From assembly GCF_900456775.1 (NCBI RefSeq), contig NZ_UAUL01000001.1:124001-188000 (forward strand): a DNA stretch of 64,000 bases, read 5' to 3'. The notes beneath the pieces are model-generated. The model had not been told where the DNA came from, made no database searches, and saw nothing but the letters and a program-made list of their open reading frames with translations. A program made the position numbers and the translations under genes. This DNA is from Sarcina ventriculi. Its GTDB lineage: Bacteria; Bacillota; Clostridia; Clostridiales; Clostridiaceae. Shown piece after piece: positions 8,803 to 18,060 of this stretch. Numbering within the stretch: the first letter of the stretch is position 1; each line of letters opens with the position of its first letter.

Positions 8803-9582
8803 CAAAGATTTATTTGCAAACCATCCTAAAATAATCACTCCTATTGTTGATTCAAGACCTATAAGCATCCTTGTTGTATTTGTAAGTGGAACTATATCTC
8901 CAAAACCTAATGTTGTTATTGTTACCATACTTAAATAAAACATTCTAGGGAAATTAAATTTTATATAATAAAAAAAGCTATTTTTATTCAAACTAGGATT
9001 TCCATCATTATTTATTATATACTGATTAAATTTTTCATTTATTTTTTCATCTATTATAATTCCAACATCTAAAACCTCATCTAAACATTTCACTCTAAAT
9101 ATTTTTTCTATATCTAATCCATCTAAAATTTTATTACTACTCTTTGTACTTATCTTACATTGCTTATATATATTATCTTCATGCTTTATTGACAATTCTT
9201 CTAATATTTTAAGTGTTATTACAGCATTATATTCTAAATTATTTCTACTATCTTTTAATACTATAAATATATCACTCTCTAAATATTTATTATTTATTCT
9301 TGTTTCCTTTATTTTTAAATCATTTACATCAAATAAAAAATCTTCATAGCAGTTATTAAAAAAAACTAAATAATTTGAATTATAATAATTTCTAAAATTG
9401 CTTTTGATACTATTTTCCAAATAATTTTCTATATAAGAATAATTTTTATCAAAAATAATTTCTTTATTTGAAAATGAATAATAAAAATCATTAGAAAAAT
9501 ATGTGTATAAAACTGCAAAAAATATTACTATAAAAAAATAAAAAATTATAAACTTAATAATAATTTTTTTATGTATTTTCAT
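8794..9582 (-). CDS. Two-helix potassium channel-like protein with a large extracytoplasmic insert
   Basis: A protein of about 262 residues. A potassium selectivity filter, TLGFGD, is followed by IVPLTNTTRM and a last membrane helix (STIGVIILGWF). The first membrane helix is at about residues 6-29, and some 175 residues lie between it and the pore helix. In the ordinary 2TM channel (KcsA, MthK) this turret is only tens of residues long. No RCK domain follows the last helix, which ends about six residues before the C-terminus. The start is placed at the ATG at 9582, behind GAAGGA; the upstream ATG at 9600 lacks a ribosome site. It is probably a cation channel; the insert matches no family I recognise. 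Confidence 0.75.
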   Translation of the reverse strand: MKIHKKIIIKFIIFYFFIVIFFAVLYTYFSNDFYYSFSNKEIIFDKNYSYIENYLENSIKSNFRNYYNSNYLVFFNNCYEDFLFDVNDLKIKETRINNKYLESDIFIVLKDSRNNLEYNAVITLKILEELSIKHEDNIYKQCKISTKSSNKILDGLDIEKIFRVKCLDEVLDVGIIIDEKINEKFNQYIINNDGNPSLNKNSFFYYIKFNFPRMFYLSMVTITTLGFGDIVPLTNTTRMLIGLESTIGVIILGWFANKSLKG

Positions 9583-9671
9583 ACTATATTCCTTCAACAT
9601 AATTATTAATAATACTATTGCTATTAATATAAAAGTATTATTATGATTAATTATTAAAATTATCCTTTATA

Positions 9672-9709
9672 AAAAAATAGAGGCATGAGTTTTTCTCATA
9701 CCTCTATTT
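9672..9709 (-). terminator. Terminator of the small membrane protein gene
   Basis: AATAGAGGCATGAG and CTCATACCTCTATT pair, with one G-U on the minus RNA, around TTTT. A U run follows on the minus strand. The TAG stop at 9704 lies inside the hairpin. Confidence 0.85.
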
Positions 9710-10054
9710 CTTTTTTTTATGATTTATAAGATAAGTAAATTCATTAACATATTTTAAATCTGATTTTATAAGACCTAATATTATATTTAATCTTTTATTA
9801 AATCTCACTCCACCCATAACAAAATCAAAGGGTATATATCCTATGATTATAATTGCTACAATTAATACTAAAGATATAATATTTATTGAATTATAACTAT
9901 AATTTAAAGTAGCAAGCAAAATCATTGCCATTACTATACTTATAGTTGCAGCTATAAGTATAATGAAGTTATTATATTTTTTTATGCTACAAATTTCCCT
10001 TATTATAAGGTCTCTTTTTGCCTTTAAGTTAATATTATCTTTATCAAAATTCAT
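9704..10054 (-). CDS. Small membrane protein of unknown function
   Basis: A 116-residue protein. A charged N-terminus (MNFDKDNINLKAKRD) leads into two hydrophobic segments at about 28-50 and 57-78, then a basic tail ending in KKKK. I do not recognise the family. The start has a good AGGGGTGG site and the gene has its own terminator, so it is a real single-gene unit. The potassium channel gene lies downstream, behind the terminator. Confidence 0.65.
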   Translation of the reverse strand: MNFDKDNINLKAKRDLIIREICSIKKYNNFIILIAATISIVMAMILLATLNYSYNSINIISLVLIVAIIIIGYIPFDFVMGGVRFNKRLNIILGLIKSDLKYVNEFTYLINHKKKK

Positions 10055-10196
10055 CTAACCACCCCTAAAATAAAATGGTTTAATATTTATATCAATAATG
10101 TAATTCTAACATTTTATTATTAATATTACTAGTACTTATATTTGTTCATTTTTATAAAAATAAATATTAATTCATATTAGCTTTAAGCATACTTTT

Positions 10197-11366
10197 CTAT
10201 TTTTTTAATGATTTAACAAAATCCTCAATTCTTTTTAATGCTTCAACAATATCTTCCATAGATGTTGCATAAGAACATCTTATAAACCCTTGTCCACATG
10301 AACCAAAAGCATCACCTGGAACTGTTAACACTTTTTTCTCCATTAAAAGTCTTTGACAAAACTCATCTGATGTAATATTTGTAGATTTTATATTTGGAAA
10401 AACATATAAAGCTCCCATTGGTTCAAAGCACTCAAGCCCCATTTTCCTAAATCCTTGAACAACAACACGTCTTCTTCTATTATATTCTCTTGCCATAGCT
10501 TCTACATCTTTATCACTATTTTTCAAAGCCTCAATAGCTGCAAATTGCGCAGTAGTTGGTGCGCACATTATAGCATATTGATGTATTTTTTTCATGGCAT
10601 CTATTAAAACTTTATGACCACAAGCATATCCAAGTCTCCACCCTGTCATGGCATATGCTTTTGAAAACCCATTTATAACTATAACCTTATCTTTTATTTC
10701 TGGAAAAGAAGCAATAGATTCATGTTTTTTACCATAAGATAACTCTGAATAAATTTCATCTGATAATATAATAATATCTTTATCCTTTAAAAATTCAACA
10801 ATGGGTTTAAGTTCATCTCTAGTCATTATAGCTCCAGTTGGATTATTAGGAAAAGGTAAGACTAACACCTTTGTTTTAGGAGTTATAACTTTTTCTAAAG
10901 CTTCTTTTGTAAGTTTAAAATCATCCTCTTCTTTAAGGTCTATTATCTTAACAGTTCCTCCGGCAAAAGCAGCACATCCTTTATATGCCACAAAACTCGG
11001 TTCTGGAATTATAATTTCATCTCCAGGTCCAATTAAAGCCCTTATTGCAAGGTCTATACCTTCACTTCCTCCAACAGTTACAATTATTTCTTCCTTTGGA
11101 TCATATTCTAAATTACATCTTCTCTTTAAATATTTAGAAATTTCATCTCTAAGCTCAATAAACCCAGCGTTAGATGAATAATGAGTATGTCCTTTTTCTA
11201 ATGAATATATACCAGCTTCTCTAACATTCCAAGGAGTTACAAAATCAGGCTCTCCAACTCCTAATGATATGACATCCTCCATTTCATTTACTAAATCAAA
11301 ATACTTTCTAATACCAGATGGAGGCATATCTTTAATATTTTTTAATATCATATCTTCTAATATCAT
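10197..11366 (-). CDS. PLP-dependent class I/II aminotransferase
   Basis: A 389-residue fold-type I aminotransferase. Expected residues are visible: NNPTG at 174-178, SDEIYSEL at 202-209 and the PLP lysine K236 in NGFSKAYAMTGWRLG. It transfers the amino group from an amino acid such as aspartate, alanine or an aromatic acid to 2-oxoglutarate; which one cannot be read from the motifs. Its ATG overlaps the stop of the upstream Lrp regulator (ATGA), so the two are translationally coupled. Lrp regulators next to aminotransferases usually sense the amino acid handled, which suggests local feedback. It is the last gene of the HAD-Lrp-aminotransferase operon. Confidence 0.9.
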   Translation of the reverse strand: MILEDMILKNIKDMPPSGIRKYFDLVNEMEDVISLGVGEPDFVTPWNVREAGIYSLEKGHTHYSSNAGFIELRDEISKYLKRRCNLEYDPKEEIIVTVGGSEGIDLAIRALIGPGDEIIIPEPSFVAYKGCAAFAGGTVKIIDLKEEDDFKLTKEALEKVITPKTKVLVLPFPNNPTGAIMTRDELKPIVEFLKDKDIIILSDEIYSELSYGKKHESIASFPEIKDKVIVINGFSKAYAMTGWRLGYACGHKVLIDAMKKIHQYAIMCAPTTAQFAAIEALKNSDKDVEAMAREYNRRRRVVVQGFRKMGLECFEPMGALYVFPNIKSTNITSDEFCQRLLMEKKVLTVPGDAFGSCGQGFIRCSYATSMEDIVEALKRIEDFVKSLKK

Positions 11367-11863
11367 ATAATAAGAACCTCCCTATCATCCTTTAATCCTT
11401 TTTCCTTAAAAATAGTTCCATGCTCCTTATACTTTTTCAAAACAAAATGAGTTGCTATTCCATTTACATATTCTTGAATTGCAAGTTTATCAGATACAAA
11501 CATAGAAACTTCTTTCATTGTTTTCCCCTCAACTATTACTGTTAAATCAAAACCACCAGATGACATTAAATAACATGCTTTAACCTCTTTAAAGTTATAT
11601 ATCCTCTCTGCAACCTTATCAAATCCAACTCCTCTTTGCGGTATAATTTTAACTTGAATTAATGCAGTTACTATCTCTGAATTTGTATTTTCCCAATTCA
11701 CAAGAGTTGTATATCCTGCAATTACCCCACTATTTTCATAATCTTTTATAGCTTGTTCTACTTCTTCCCTAGTTTTTCCAGTCATAATAGCTATTTCTTC
11801 TACTGAATATCTACTATCTTTCTCTAACACTTCTAGTATTTCTTCCAAAACATTTGCCTCCAT
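11363..11863 (-). CDS. Lrp/AsnC-family transcriptional regulator
   Basis: A 166-residue regulator of normal Lrp length. The winged helix-turn-helix is at about 7-55 (YSVEEIAIMTGKTREEVEQA). A RAM ligand-binding domain follows at about 65-150 (VKACYLMSSGGFDLTVIVEG). Such proteins bind amino acids and control transport and metabolism genes. It is in an operon: the HAD gene stops 4 bases upstream and the aminotransferase starts inside its stop codon. Its likely targets are its own operon and perhaps the permease at 12787-14112. Confidence 0.9.
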   Translation of the reverse strand: MEANVLEEILEVLEKDSRYSVEEIAIMTGKTREEVEQAIKDYENSGVIAGYTTLVNWENTNSEIVTALIQVKIIPQRGVGFDKVAERIYNFKEVKACYLMSSGGFDLTVIVEGKTMKEVSMFVSDKLAIQEYVNGIATHFVLKKYKEHGTIFKEKGLKDDREVLII

Positions 11864-11867
11864 ACAT

Positions 11868-12698
11868 TTATTTTTCTATATCTTCTAATAAAAATTTTAC
11901 AACAGCATCGTCATTATTATTTCCTATAACACCAGTTGATATTTCTTTAAGTCTTTTATCTGCATTTTCCATAGCATAACATCTATCTGATATTAAAAAC
12001 ATAGGAATATCATTTAAATTATCTCCAAAGGTTATTAAATTTTGAGATTTTAAATAATTAGACACAAATTCTATACCTTTAGCTTTAGATGCTGTTGAAT
12101 TATAAATCTCCATAAAATACCATGATGGATTATAAATATCCTCATAATAATTTACTGTTATATTTCCTATTGCATCTAATTCATTATTTATTTTATCTAT
12201 TAATTCTTCTTTATCCATAACAACAATATTTATTATTTTAGAATTTTTTATAGACTTTCTATAATCATCAGTTTTAACAAAGGTTTTTAACTTTCTATCT
12301 TTTCTTCCATTGTAAAAATCAATTTCAGCTTCATTAAAAAACTCTTTATAATAAACATACATATGGTTTTGATTTATAGCATATACCAAATAATTTTTAC
12401 ACCCTTTGTCCAAAACATCTAATACCTTAAAGACTGTTTGATTATCAATTTCCTTTATATCTATATATTCTTCTCTACCCTTATCATAAATAATAACACC
12501 ATTCATAAGAATCAATGGTAATTTAATATTTAGATTACTTATTATATCAACTACAGTAGCAGGTGTTCTAGCAGTTGCTATGGTGAAATTTAATCCACTA
12601 TCTATCAATTTATTTAAATTATCACTTGAAAATAAAGTTATCTCTTGTCTATTATTTAAAAGAGTTCCATCTAAATCTGAAACATATAAATTTTCCAA
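11868..12698 (-). CDS. Cof-type HAD-superfamily phosphatase
   Basis: A 276-residue HAD hydrolase with a C2 cap. Motif I is DLDGTLLNN (residues 8-16) with its nucleophile and acid aspartates; motif II is the Thr in FTIATARTP; the motif III lysine lies in TASKAKGIEF; motif IV is FGDNLNDIPMF. Cof-like enzymes dephosphorylate sugar phosphates, pyridoxal phosphate or flavin precursors. It is the first gene of the operon with the Lrp regulator and aminotransferase; the partner being PLP-dependent makes a vitamin B6-related substrate conceivable, but that is speculation. Confidence 0.87.
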   Translation of the reverse strand: MENLYVSDLDGTLLNNRQEITLFSSDNLNKLIDSGLNFTIATARTPATVVDIISNLNIKLPLILMNGVIIYDKGREEYIDIKEIDNQTVFKVLDVLDKGCKNYLVYAINQNHMYVYYKEFFNEAEIDFYNGRKDRKLKTFVKTDDYRKSIKNSKIINIVVMDKEELIDKINNELDAIGNITVNYYEDIYNPSWYFMEIYNSTASKAKGIEFVSNYLKSQNLITFGDNLNDIPMFLISDRCYAMENADKRLKEISTGVIGNNNDDAVVKFLLEDIEK

Positions 12699-12786
12699 AA
12701 TTCCTCTCCTTTATCAATTAAAAATCCTTCAGATATTTTAGTATCTAAAGATAATTATATAAGTTAAACTTAACAATAACAATAAC

Positions 12787-14112
12787 TTATACCTTTATTT
12801 TATTCTTTTTATAAAACATTACAGCACTTAAAATAACCAATATGCAAATAAACGCATAAACAAAGAACAAACTATTTCCAATACTTCCAAATAAAATTAT
12901 AAGAGAACCAACTATTGCAAGGCATGGATTTATAAAGCCTTTAAATATGCCCTTTACTTCTTTTGAAATCCCCATTCTTATAACCTTTATATAAAACACA
13001 ATGTATAACACATAATTTATAGTTATTGATATCTCTGATATATCAGAATTTTGAAGCATATTAAATTTAACAGTTATATAATGAACTATCATCCAAAATA
13101 AAGATATTGCCATTACCAAAAATACTGATAAAATAGGCATTTTATATTTATCATTTATTTTAGATAAACTTTTAGCTTTAGGAAACATGTGTCTAATAGC
13201 CAATGAATACGGCATTCTAATATATCCTATAATAAGTCCGTTCACAGTTCCCATAATTGATATTATGATAAATATTAATATAAGCTTTGCCCCATAAACC
13301 CCAAAAATGCTATTGGCAGCAACATTTACATGAGAATCTCCTAGAGCCATTACATTTTCAACACCTACATAAGTACTTATCCCAACAAAATATAAAACAT
13401 AAATAATAAGTATAAATATTGGTGCTATAATTAAAGCCTTTGGAAGATTTTTTTTAGAATCCTTTATTTCATGACCAATCGATGTTGAAACTATCCATCC
13501 ATCAAAAGAAAAAGCAATTGGTGCTATTGCACTAATCCATTTAGTTTGAGTAAAAGCATTAACATGTTCACCTGTAATACTTTGAGGATTCCCAAAAAAC
13601 AATCCTACAATGGCAATTATAATAAGAGGTATAATCTTAATCACAGTTGCTGCATTTTGAAAATATCCAGAAAGTCTAAATGACAATATATTAAATAAAA
13701 ATATTAAACTCATAATAATTGTTCCAATAAGTATCTGAACTTCTAAACTTTCTTCTAAACCAAAAAGCATACATCCATATATTCCAGTAACCCAAGAAAC
13801 AACGACTATTATTGTTGGATAGTATAAAAATGTATGAAACCATCCAAAAGCACAGGCAAACTCTTTATTCAAAGAATATTCAGCATAAGTTATAACCCCT
13901 CCAACTTCGGAATTTCTTGAAGCTAACTCTGCAATACTTAAACTTCCAAAAATAATTCCAAGTGCAGCAACTATAAATACTAATATTCCAAGTTTTATAC
14001 TCCCATTTGTAGCTATTAAGATATTATCACTTTTAAAAAATATACCAGAACCAATTACAATGCCAACTATCATTGCTATAGCGGTAGGTAACCCATATCG
14101 ATTTTCTTGCAT
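12787..14112 (-). CDS. APC-superfamily amino acid permease
   Basis: A 441-residue permease with about 12 hydrophobic helices. The first helix has the APC signature IVGIVIGSGIFFKSD. FSFDGWIVSTSIGHEIKDSKKNLPKAL marks helix 6 and the following loop, in three or fewer motif pieces: FSFDGW, GHEIK and NLPKAL. It resembles the SteT-type serine/threonine exchangers and LAT-like transporters, so an amino-acid exchanger is likely. The start is taken as the ATG at 14112, behind GGGGGA; the ATG at 14130 has no ribosome site. It lies just upstream of the HAD-Lrp-aminotransferase operon on the same strand, separated by about 90 bases, so joint control by the Lrp protein is plausible. Confidence 0.86.
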   Translation of the reverse strand: MQENRYGLPTAIAMIVGIVIGSGIFFKSDNILIATNGSIKLGILVFIVAALGIIFGSLSIAELASRNSEVGGVITYAEYSLNKEFACAFGWFHTFLYYPTIIVVVSWVTGIYGCMLFGLEESLEVQILIGTIIMSLIFLFNILSFRLSGYFQNAATVIKIIPLIIIAIVGLFFGNPQSITGEHVNAFTQTKWISAIAPIAFSFDGWIVSTSIGHEIKDSKKNLPKALIIAPIFILIIYVLYFVGISTYVGVENVMALGDSHVNVAANSIFGVYGAKLILIFIIISIMGTVNGLIIGYIRMPYSLAIRHMFPKAKSLSKINDKYKMPILSVFLVMAISLFWMIVHYITVKFNMLQNSDISEISITINYVLYIVFYIKVIRMGISKEVKGIFKGFINPCLAIVGSLIILFGSIGNSLFFVYAFICILVILSAVMFYKKNKIKV

Positions 14113-14190
14113 AATTCCCCCAACTTTCATTTTTATATTTTATTAAATATATCATATATTTTTACATTTTTAAATATTTTTTAAAAAAAT

Positions 14191-14226
14191 AGAGATTTTT
14201 ATATTAAATTAAATATAAAAACCTCT
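14191..14226 (-). terminator. Terminator after the polysaccharide deacetylase gene
   Basis: AGAGATTTTTATATT and AATATAAAAACCTCT pair, with a G-U on the minus transcript, and an A run at 14182-14189 gives the U run. It lies 15 bases past the deacetylase stop. Confidence 0.8.
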
Positions 14227-14240
14227 AAAAAGATTATAAA

Positions 14241-15062
14241 TTATTTAAAATGTATACAAGAATCCATATTATTACTTAATGTTCTAAATTCATAATTTTC
14301 ACTAAGAAGATACTCTATCACTTCTGGCAAAGCTTCTACTGTAGATAATTTAGGATTAAGGTCATGAAAAAGTATCACCGCATTATTATTATTTTTACAT
14401 CCATTTATCACATTTTTAACAATTTCTTCCTTACTCAAAGATTGTTTTGATGCATCTCCAGATGTAACATTCCAATCATAATACTTATATCCCTCTTCAC
14501 TCATAACTTGAACTAATTCGTCCATAATAATTTTCCCACCGTACTTTTCACTTACTGTATTATTAGAACCACCAGGAAACCTAAGCATATAATTAGGTTT
14601 AATACCATATTCTATTAAAAGCCTGTTAAGTTTATTAACATCACTTTTAAAATCTTCAACCGATGTATATATTTCATTATACTCATGACAGTATGTATGA
14701 TTTCCTATTTTATGTCCCTCTTTGTTCATTCTTATATACATGTCTTTATATATAGGTTTACCATTTACAAAAAAGGTAGCCTTTACATTGTATTTTTTTA
14801 ATATATTCAATATTTTAGAAGTGTTTTTAGATGGTCCATCATCAAATGTTAAATATGCAATTTTTTTAACTTTCTCTCCTTTTTCTAATGCCTCTCCATC
14901 TGTTTCAATATAATCTTTATCACTTCTATTATCTTGAAAAATCTCATTCTCCTCGCTATCATTCATAGTTTTTCCACTAGTAATATGTACAGGTATCATA
15001 AATGATATTAATACTGCGATTACTCCTAAAAAATAAAAAACTATCCCTATCTTTTTCTTCAT
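14241..15062 (-). CDS. Membrane-anchored polysaccharide deacetylase (NodB fold)
   Basis: A 273-residue protein with an N-terminal anchor or signal (about 5-25) and a NodB carbohydrate-esterase family 4 domain from about residue 68. The motifs are TFDDGPS (motif 1, metal and catalytic Asp), GNHTYCHEY (motif 2, with the HxxxH metal ligands altered to HTYCH), RFPGGSNN (motif 3) and ILFHDL (motif 5). Such enzymes remove acetyl groups from peptidoglycan or other N-acetyl polymers outside the cell, protecting the wall from lysozyme or marking cortex material. It is monocistronic. Confidence 0.88.
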   Translation of the reverse strand: MKKKIGIVFYFLGVIAVLISFMIPVHITSGKTMNDSEENEIFQDNRSDKDYIETDGEALEKGEKVKKIAYLTFDDGPSKNTSKILNILKKYNVKATFFVNGKPIYKDMYIRMNKEGHKIGNHTYCHEYNEIYTSVEDFKSDVNKLNRLLIEYGIKPNYMLRFPGGSNNTVSEKYGGKIIMDELVQVMSEEGYKYYDWNVTSGDASKQSLSKEEIVKNVINGCKNNNNAVILFHDLNPKLSTVEALPEVIEYLLSENYEFRTLSNNMDSCIHFK

Positions 15063-15167
15063 CTAAAATCACCACACCTATCCTAAATATTAGACCACTG
15101 TCTGTACTAGATATAGTATATGCAGTTTTTTATATATTTTTTGATGTAAATATTGGTATTTGAATAT

Positions 15168-15217
15168 AAAAAACTATACAGACTAAAATTTAATATTTTT
15201 TAATCTGTATAGTTTTT
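15168..15217 (-). terminator. Terminator after the rhomboid-like gene
   Basis: AAAAACTATACAGA pairs with TCTGTATAGTTTTT around an AT-rich loop, just past the stop codon at 15232. T runs flank it. Confidence 0.8.
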
Positions 15218-15231
15218 AAATAATTATAAAG

Positions 15232-16035
15232 CTATTCTATATGCTCATGATTTCTTATATGATTTATACAATAACATCTATGATCTTTACATTTAGAACA
15301 ATATCTAAATTCCATTTTAGGATCATCTTCATCTGTGATTCCACATACACTACAAATATGTCTTGGTCTAACTACCTTTAAATGAGACGCATGCCTTCTC
15401 TTTCTTGATTTGCTTTTTACATTCCTTTTACCCTTACTAAAAATATATGGCCCAAAGAATATAAGAAAACTAATTACAGGTGCTATAACAAGCAATCTTT
15501 CACCCATGCTAGAAGCTGTTACAAATTCCCAAGCTATTAAAATTCCATTTAAATAACCTAAATATTTTACCTTTACAGGCAGTATAAAAAACAATAAAAA
15601 TTCAACGTCTGGATATACCATAGCAAAAGCTAAAAATAAAGAACTATTTAAATACCATGCACCAGCTGGCATTTTAGTTAAAAATGATACTATTATAGTC
15701 ACTAACATTCCTAAAAAATAATAAACATTAAATTTAAAACTTCCCCAAGCCCTTTCAAGCCCTGAACCTATAACATAATATAAATAAATAGCAAATACCA
15801 TCCATATAAAACCTGTGCTAGGAGGTACTATAATAAAGGATATAAGACGCCAAATCTCCCCTTGTGTTACCAACTGAGGTATTAAATATAATTTTGTTAT
15901 TATTCGACTTCCATCTATTATAGATAAAACATAAACAAAAGCGGTTAATATTGTTATATAATACATTAAATTTTTAATACAAAACTTTCCAAATCTTTTC
16001 TCAAGTTTATCTATCCAAGTTATCCTATTTAGCAT
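15232..16035 (-). CDS. Rhomboid-like membrane protein without catalytic residues, with C-terminal Cys/His cluster
   Basis: A 267-residue protein with about six membrane segments across residues 25-200. The rhomboid landmarks GEIWRLISF (59-67) and GSGLERAWGSFKFN (90-103) are present. Active rhomboids have GxSG in helix 4 and a His in helix 6. Here the corresponding stretch reads LNSSLF (129-134), and no His occurs in the last helices. After a basic linker (KSKSRKRRHASH), a compact Cys/His tail follows: C228, C231, C246, C249, C254, C256, H259 and H263, which looks zinc-binding. So it is probably an inactive rhomboid relative that binds rather than cuts membrane proteins. The partner is unknown. 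Confidence 0.72.
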   Translation of the reverse strand: MLNRITWIDKLEKRFGKFCIKNLMYYITILTAFVYVLSIIDGSRIITKLYLIPQLVTQGEIWRLISFIIVPPSTGFIWMVFAIYLYYVIGSGLERAWGSFKFNVYYFLGMLVTIIVSFLTKMPAGAWYLNSSLFLAFAMVYPDVEFLLFFILPVKVKYLGYLNGILIAWEFVTASSMGERLLVIAPVISFLIFFGPYIFSKGKRNVKSKSRKRRHASHLKVVRPRHICSVCGITDEDDPKMEFRYCSKCKDHRCYCINHIRNHEHIE

Positions 16036-16206
16036 TAATACATACTCCTCCTTGTACTAATCTTTTAGCTGTAATTGATTTTCTTTTTATTTAATATTAA
16101 TTTTTTTTAACATATATTTCTAAGTATAATTATAATATATTTTATATTAATAAGCTAGAAAAAAAATCCATAAACAATTATATTATTCAAATTTTATATT
16201 CTATAA

Positions 16207-16249
16207 AAAAATACATCTAAACTATGTTATACAGTTTAGATGTATTTTT
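16207..16249. terminator. Terminator of the first siroheme reductase gene
   Basis: AAAAATACATCTAAACT and AGTTTAGATGTATTTTT pair perfectly around a 9-base loop. U runs follow on both strands. Confidence 0.9.
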
Positions 16250-16253
16250 AATA

Positions 16254-17813
16254 TTAAACCAAATAACTACTTGTTATAGTTTGAAATTTTTCTTGATTTG
16301 TAATAAACCAAGGTTCAAATTCCATATTTTCTTTTTTAAGCTCTTTTGCTATTTCCATTAAATATTCTGGAATTCTAGCTTGTAATATTTCTCCAACATG
16401 AGTTCCAAGCTTAGTTTTCCCAATACCTAACTTACCACCAACATGAAGTTCAAAGGTATTTTGCATATCACCATCTATTCTTTTTATTTTTCCTGCAAAA
16501 CCAATTGGCATAAGTTCATGAACTGTACAAGAATTTTGACATCCTGATATAGCAAGTCTTGGAAGTATATCTTCTGTCATACCTTCTTTCTTGAAATGTG
16601 TTAATATTTCATTTAACAACGATTGTGATTCCATAGCTCCCATTTGGCACGTTGGAACACCAATGCAGGATACCGAATCTTCAATTCTTGTTTTAGCTGA
16701 CATAGAGTCAGTTAAATCCAGTACTCTCTTAACTTCATCTCCATCTAAATTTATAACATAAAATCCCTCTGTCATAGTCAATCTTAACTCTACATCTTGC
16801 ATATCTTTTATAACTTTTAATATCTTTTCAATATTAGAAGTTTTAAATTGTCCACCTATTGGTTTTACATAGACACTATACAATCCGTCTTGCTTTTGTT
16901 CTGTTAATCTAAATGATTTTATACTCGTTTTTATACCAACTTTTAATATGTTTTTTTCACGAAGATTGATTTTTAAAGTATCACCAAATTTTTTAAAAGT
17001 TTCTTCAAGGTGCTTGTTATAACAATTTTTAAACTCTTCATTTCCCATTCTTTCTGCAATATATCTTATACGAGCTTTTCCATGATTACTATAATCCCCT
17101 TCCGCCATAAATAAACTTGTCATAGCTTCTACATGATACACAACATCTTCAGGGTTTATAAGACCTTCAACTTCTACTCCAACCTTTGGATTTCTTCCAA
17201 GCCCTCCGCCTATAAAAACTTTAAATTTATCCTCCTCGCCTTCTTTAACAGCTAAAAACCCTAAATCAACTGCCGTTACGTGAGATTCATCATTTATTTC
17301 ATTTGCTACAGCTACCTTTAATTTTCTTGGCAGATGATAAGTTGTTATTTGTCTTTCAAAATTATCATTTATAGCAAAAGCATACGGTACTATATCAAAA
17401 GCTTCCCCAACCTTTACTCCAGATAAAGGTGAAATTGCAACATTTCTTGGATTATCTCCTCCCGCTCCTCTACTACAAATTCCAAATTCTAATGCCTCTT
17501 TTAAAATATCACAAGCAGCATCTATTCCTATTCCATGAAGTTGAACAGCTTGTCTAGTTGTAAAATGTATTTTTTTTAAATTATACTTCTTAGCTAAACC
17601 ATATATAAATTCTAAAGTATTTACAGAAATAACCCCTGATACTGTTCTTAATCTAACCATAAAGCTTCTTCCATCTCTATGAGCATACACACACATTTTA
17701 CCTGAAGCTTTCTTAAATTGTGCTTTATTTAACTCTCCATTTAAAAATTTATGTCCTATTTCTCTAAACTCTTCTATTTCATTAAGTAAAGTTTCCTTCA
17801 ATTCCAAATTCAT
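16254..17813 (-). CDS. Siroheme/4Fe-4S nitrite or sulfite reductase-like protein, copy 1
   Basis: A 519-residue protein of the ferredoxin-type nitrite/sulfite reductase family, of normal length. It has two ferredoxin-like half domains (SFMVRLRTVSG near 50, GLYSVYVKPIGGQF near 310) and two siroheme/4Fe-4S domains. The cluster cysteines are CIGVPTC and GCQNSC, the expected CX5C and CX3C arrangement. RQAVQLHG is the anion/siroheme region. It reduces nitrite to ammonia or sulfite to sulfide with six electrons; the substrate cannot be decided. A near copy lies upstream (18061-19620), at 75 percent identity over the first 60 residues by my count. It has its own AGGAGG site, terminator and upstream AT-rich promoter region. 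Confidence 0.88.
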   Translation of the reverse strand: MNLELKETLLNEIEEFREIGHKFLNGELNKAQFKKASGKMCVYAHRDGRSFMVRLRTVSGVISVNTLEFIYGLAKKYNLKKIHFTTRQAVQLHGIGIDAACDILKEALEFGICSRGAGGDNPRNVAISPLSGVKVGEAFDIVPYAFAINDNFERQITTYHLPRKLKVAVANEINDESHVTAVDLGFLAVKEGEEDKFKVFIGGGLGRNPKVGVEVEGLINPEDVVYHVEAMTSLFMAEGDYSNHGKARIRYIAERMGNEEFKNCYNKHLEETFKKFGDTLKINLREKNILKVGIKTSIKSFRLTEQKQDGLYSVYVKPIGGQFKTSNIEKILKVIKDMQDVELRLTMTEGFYVINLDGDEVKRVLDLTDSMSAKTRIEDSVSCIGVPTCQMGAMESQSLLNEILTHFKKEGMTEDILPRLAISGCQNSCTVHELMPIGFAGKIKRIDGDMQNTFELHVGGKLGIGKTKLGTHVGEILQARIPEYLMEIAKELKKENMEFEPWFITNQEKFQTITSSYLV

Positions 17814-18011
17814 ATTGTATATCCTCCTAACAAATTGACTACGATAAATAATTTAGCTTTTAATTTTTACATATTGTTAAAAATTTATCTATAAATTTAT
17901 TATATCATATCTGTAATATTCAGTAAAATTTATATATTTAATATATATTATTAAAAAACTTAATAACTAACACGTTAATTAATAATAACCACTCCCTATT
18001 AAATACTATAA

Positions 18012-18056
18012 AAAAAATGCATCTCAAACTACAAAATAGTTTGAGATGCATTTTTT
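18012..18056. terminator. Terminator of the second siroheme reductase gene
   Basis: AAAAAATGCATCTCAAACT pairs with AGTTTGAGATGCATTTTTT around a short loop, directly after the stop. It resembles the terminator at 16207 in layout but not in stem sequence. Confidence 0.9.
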
Positions 18057-18060
18057 AATA

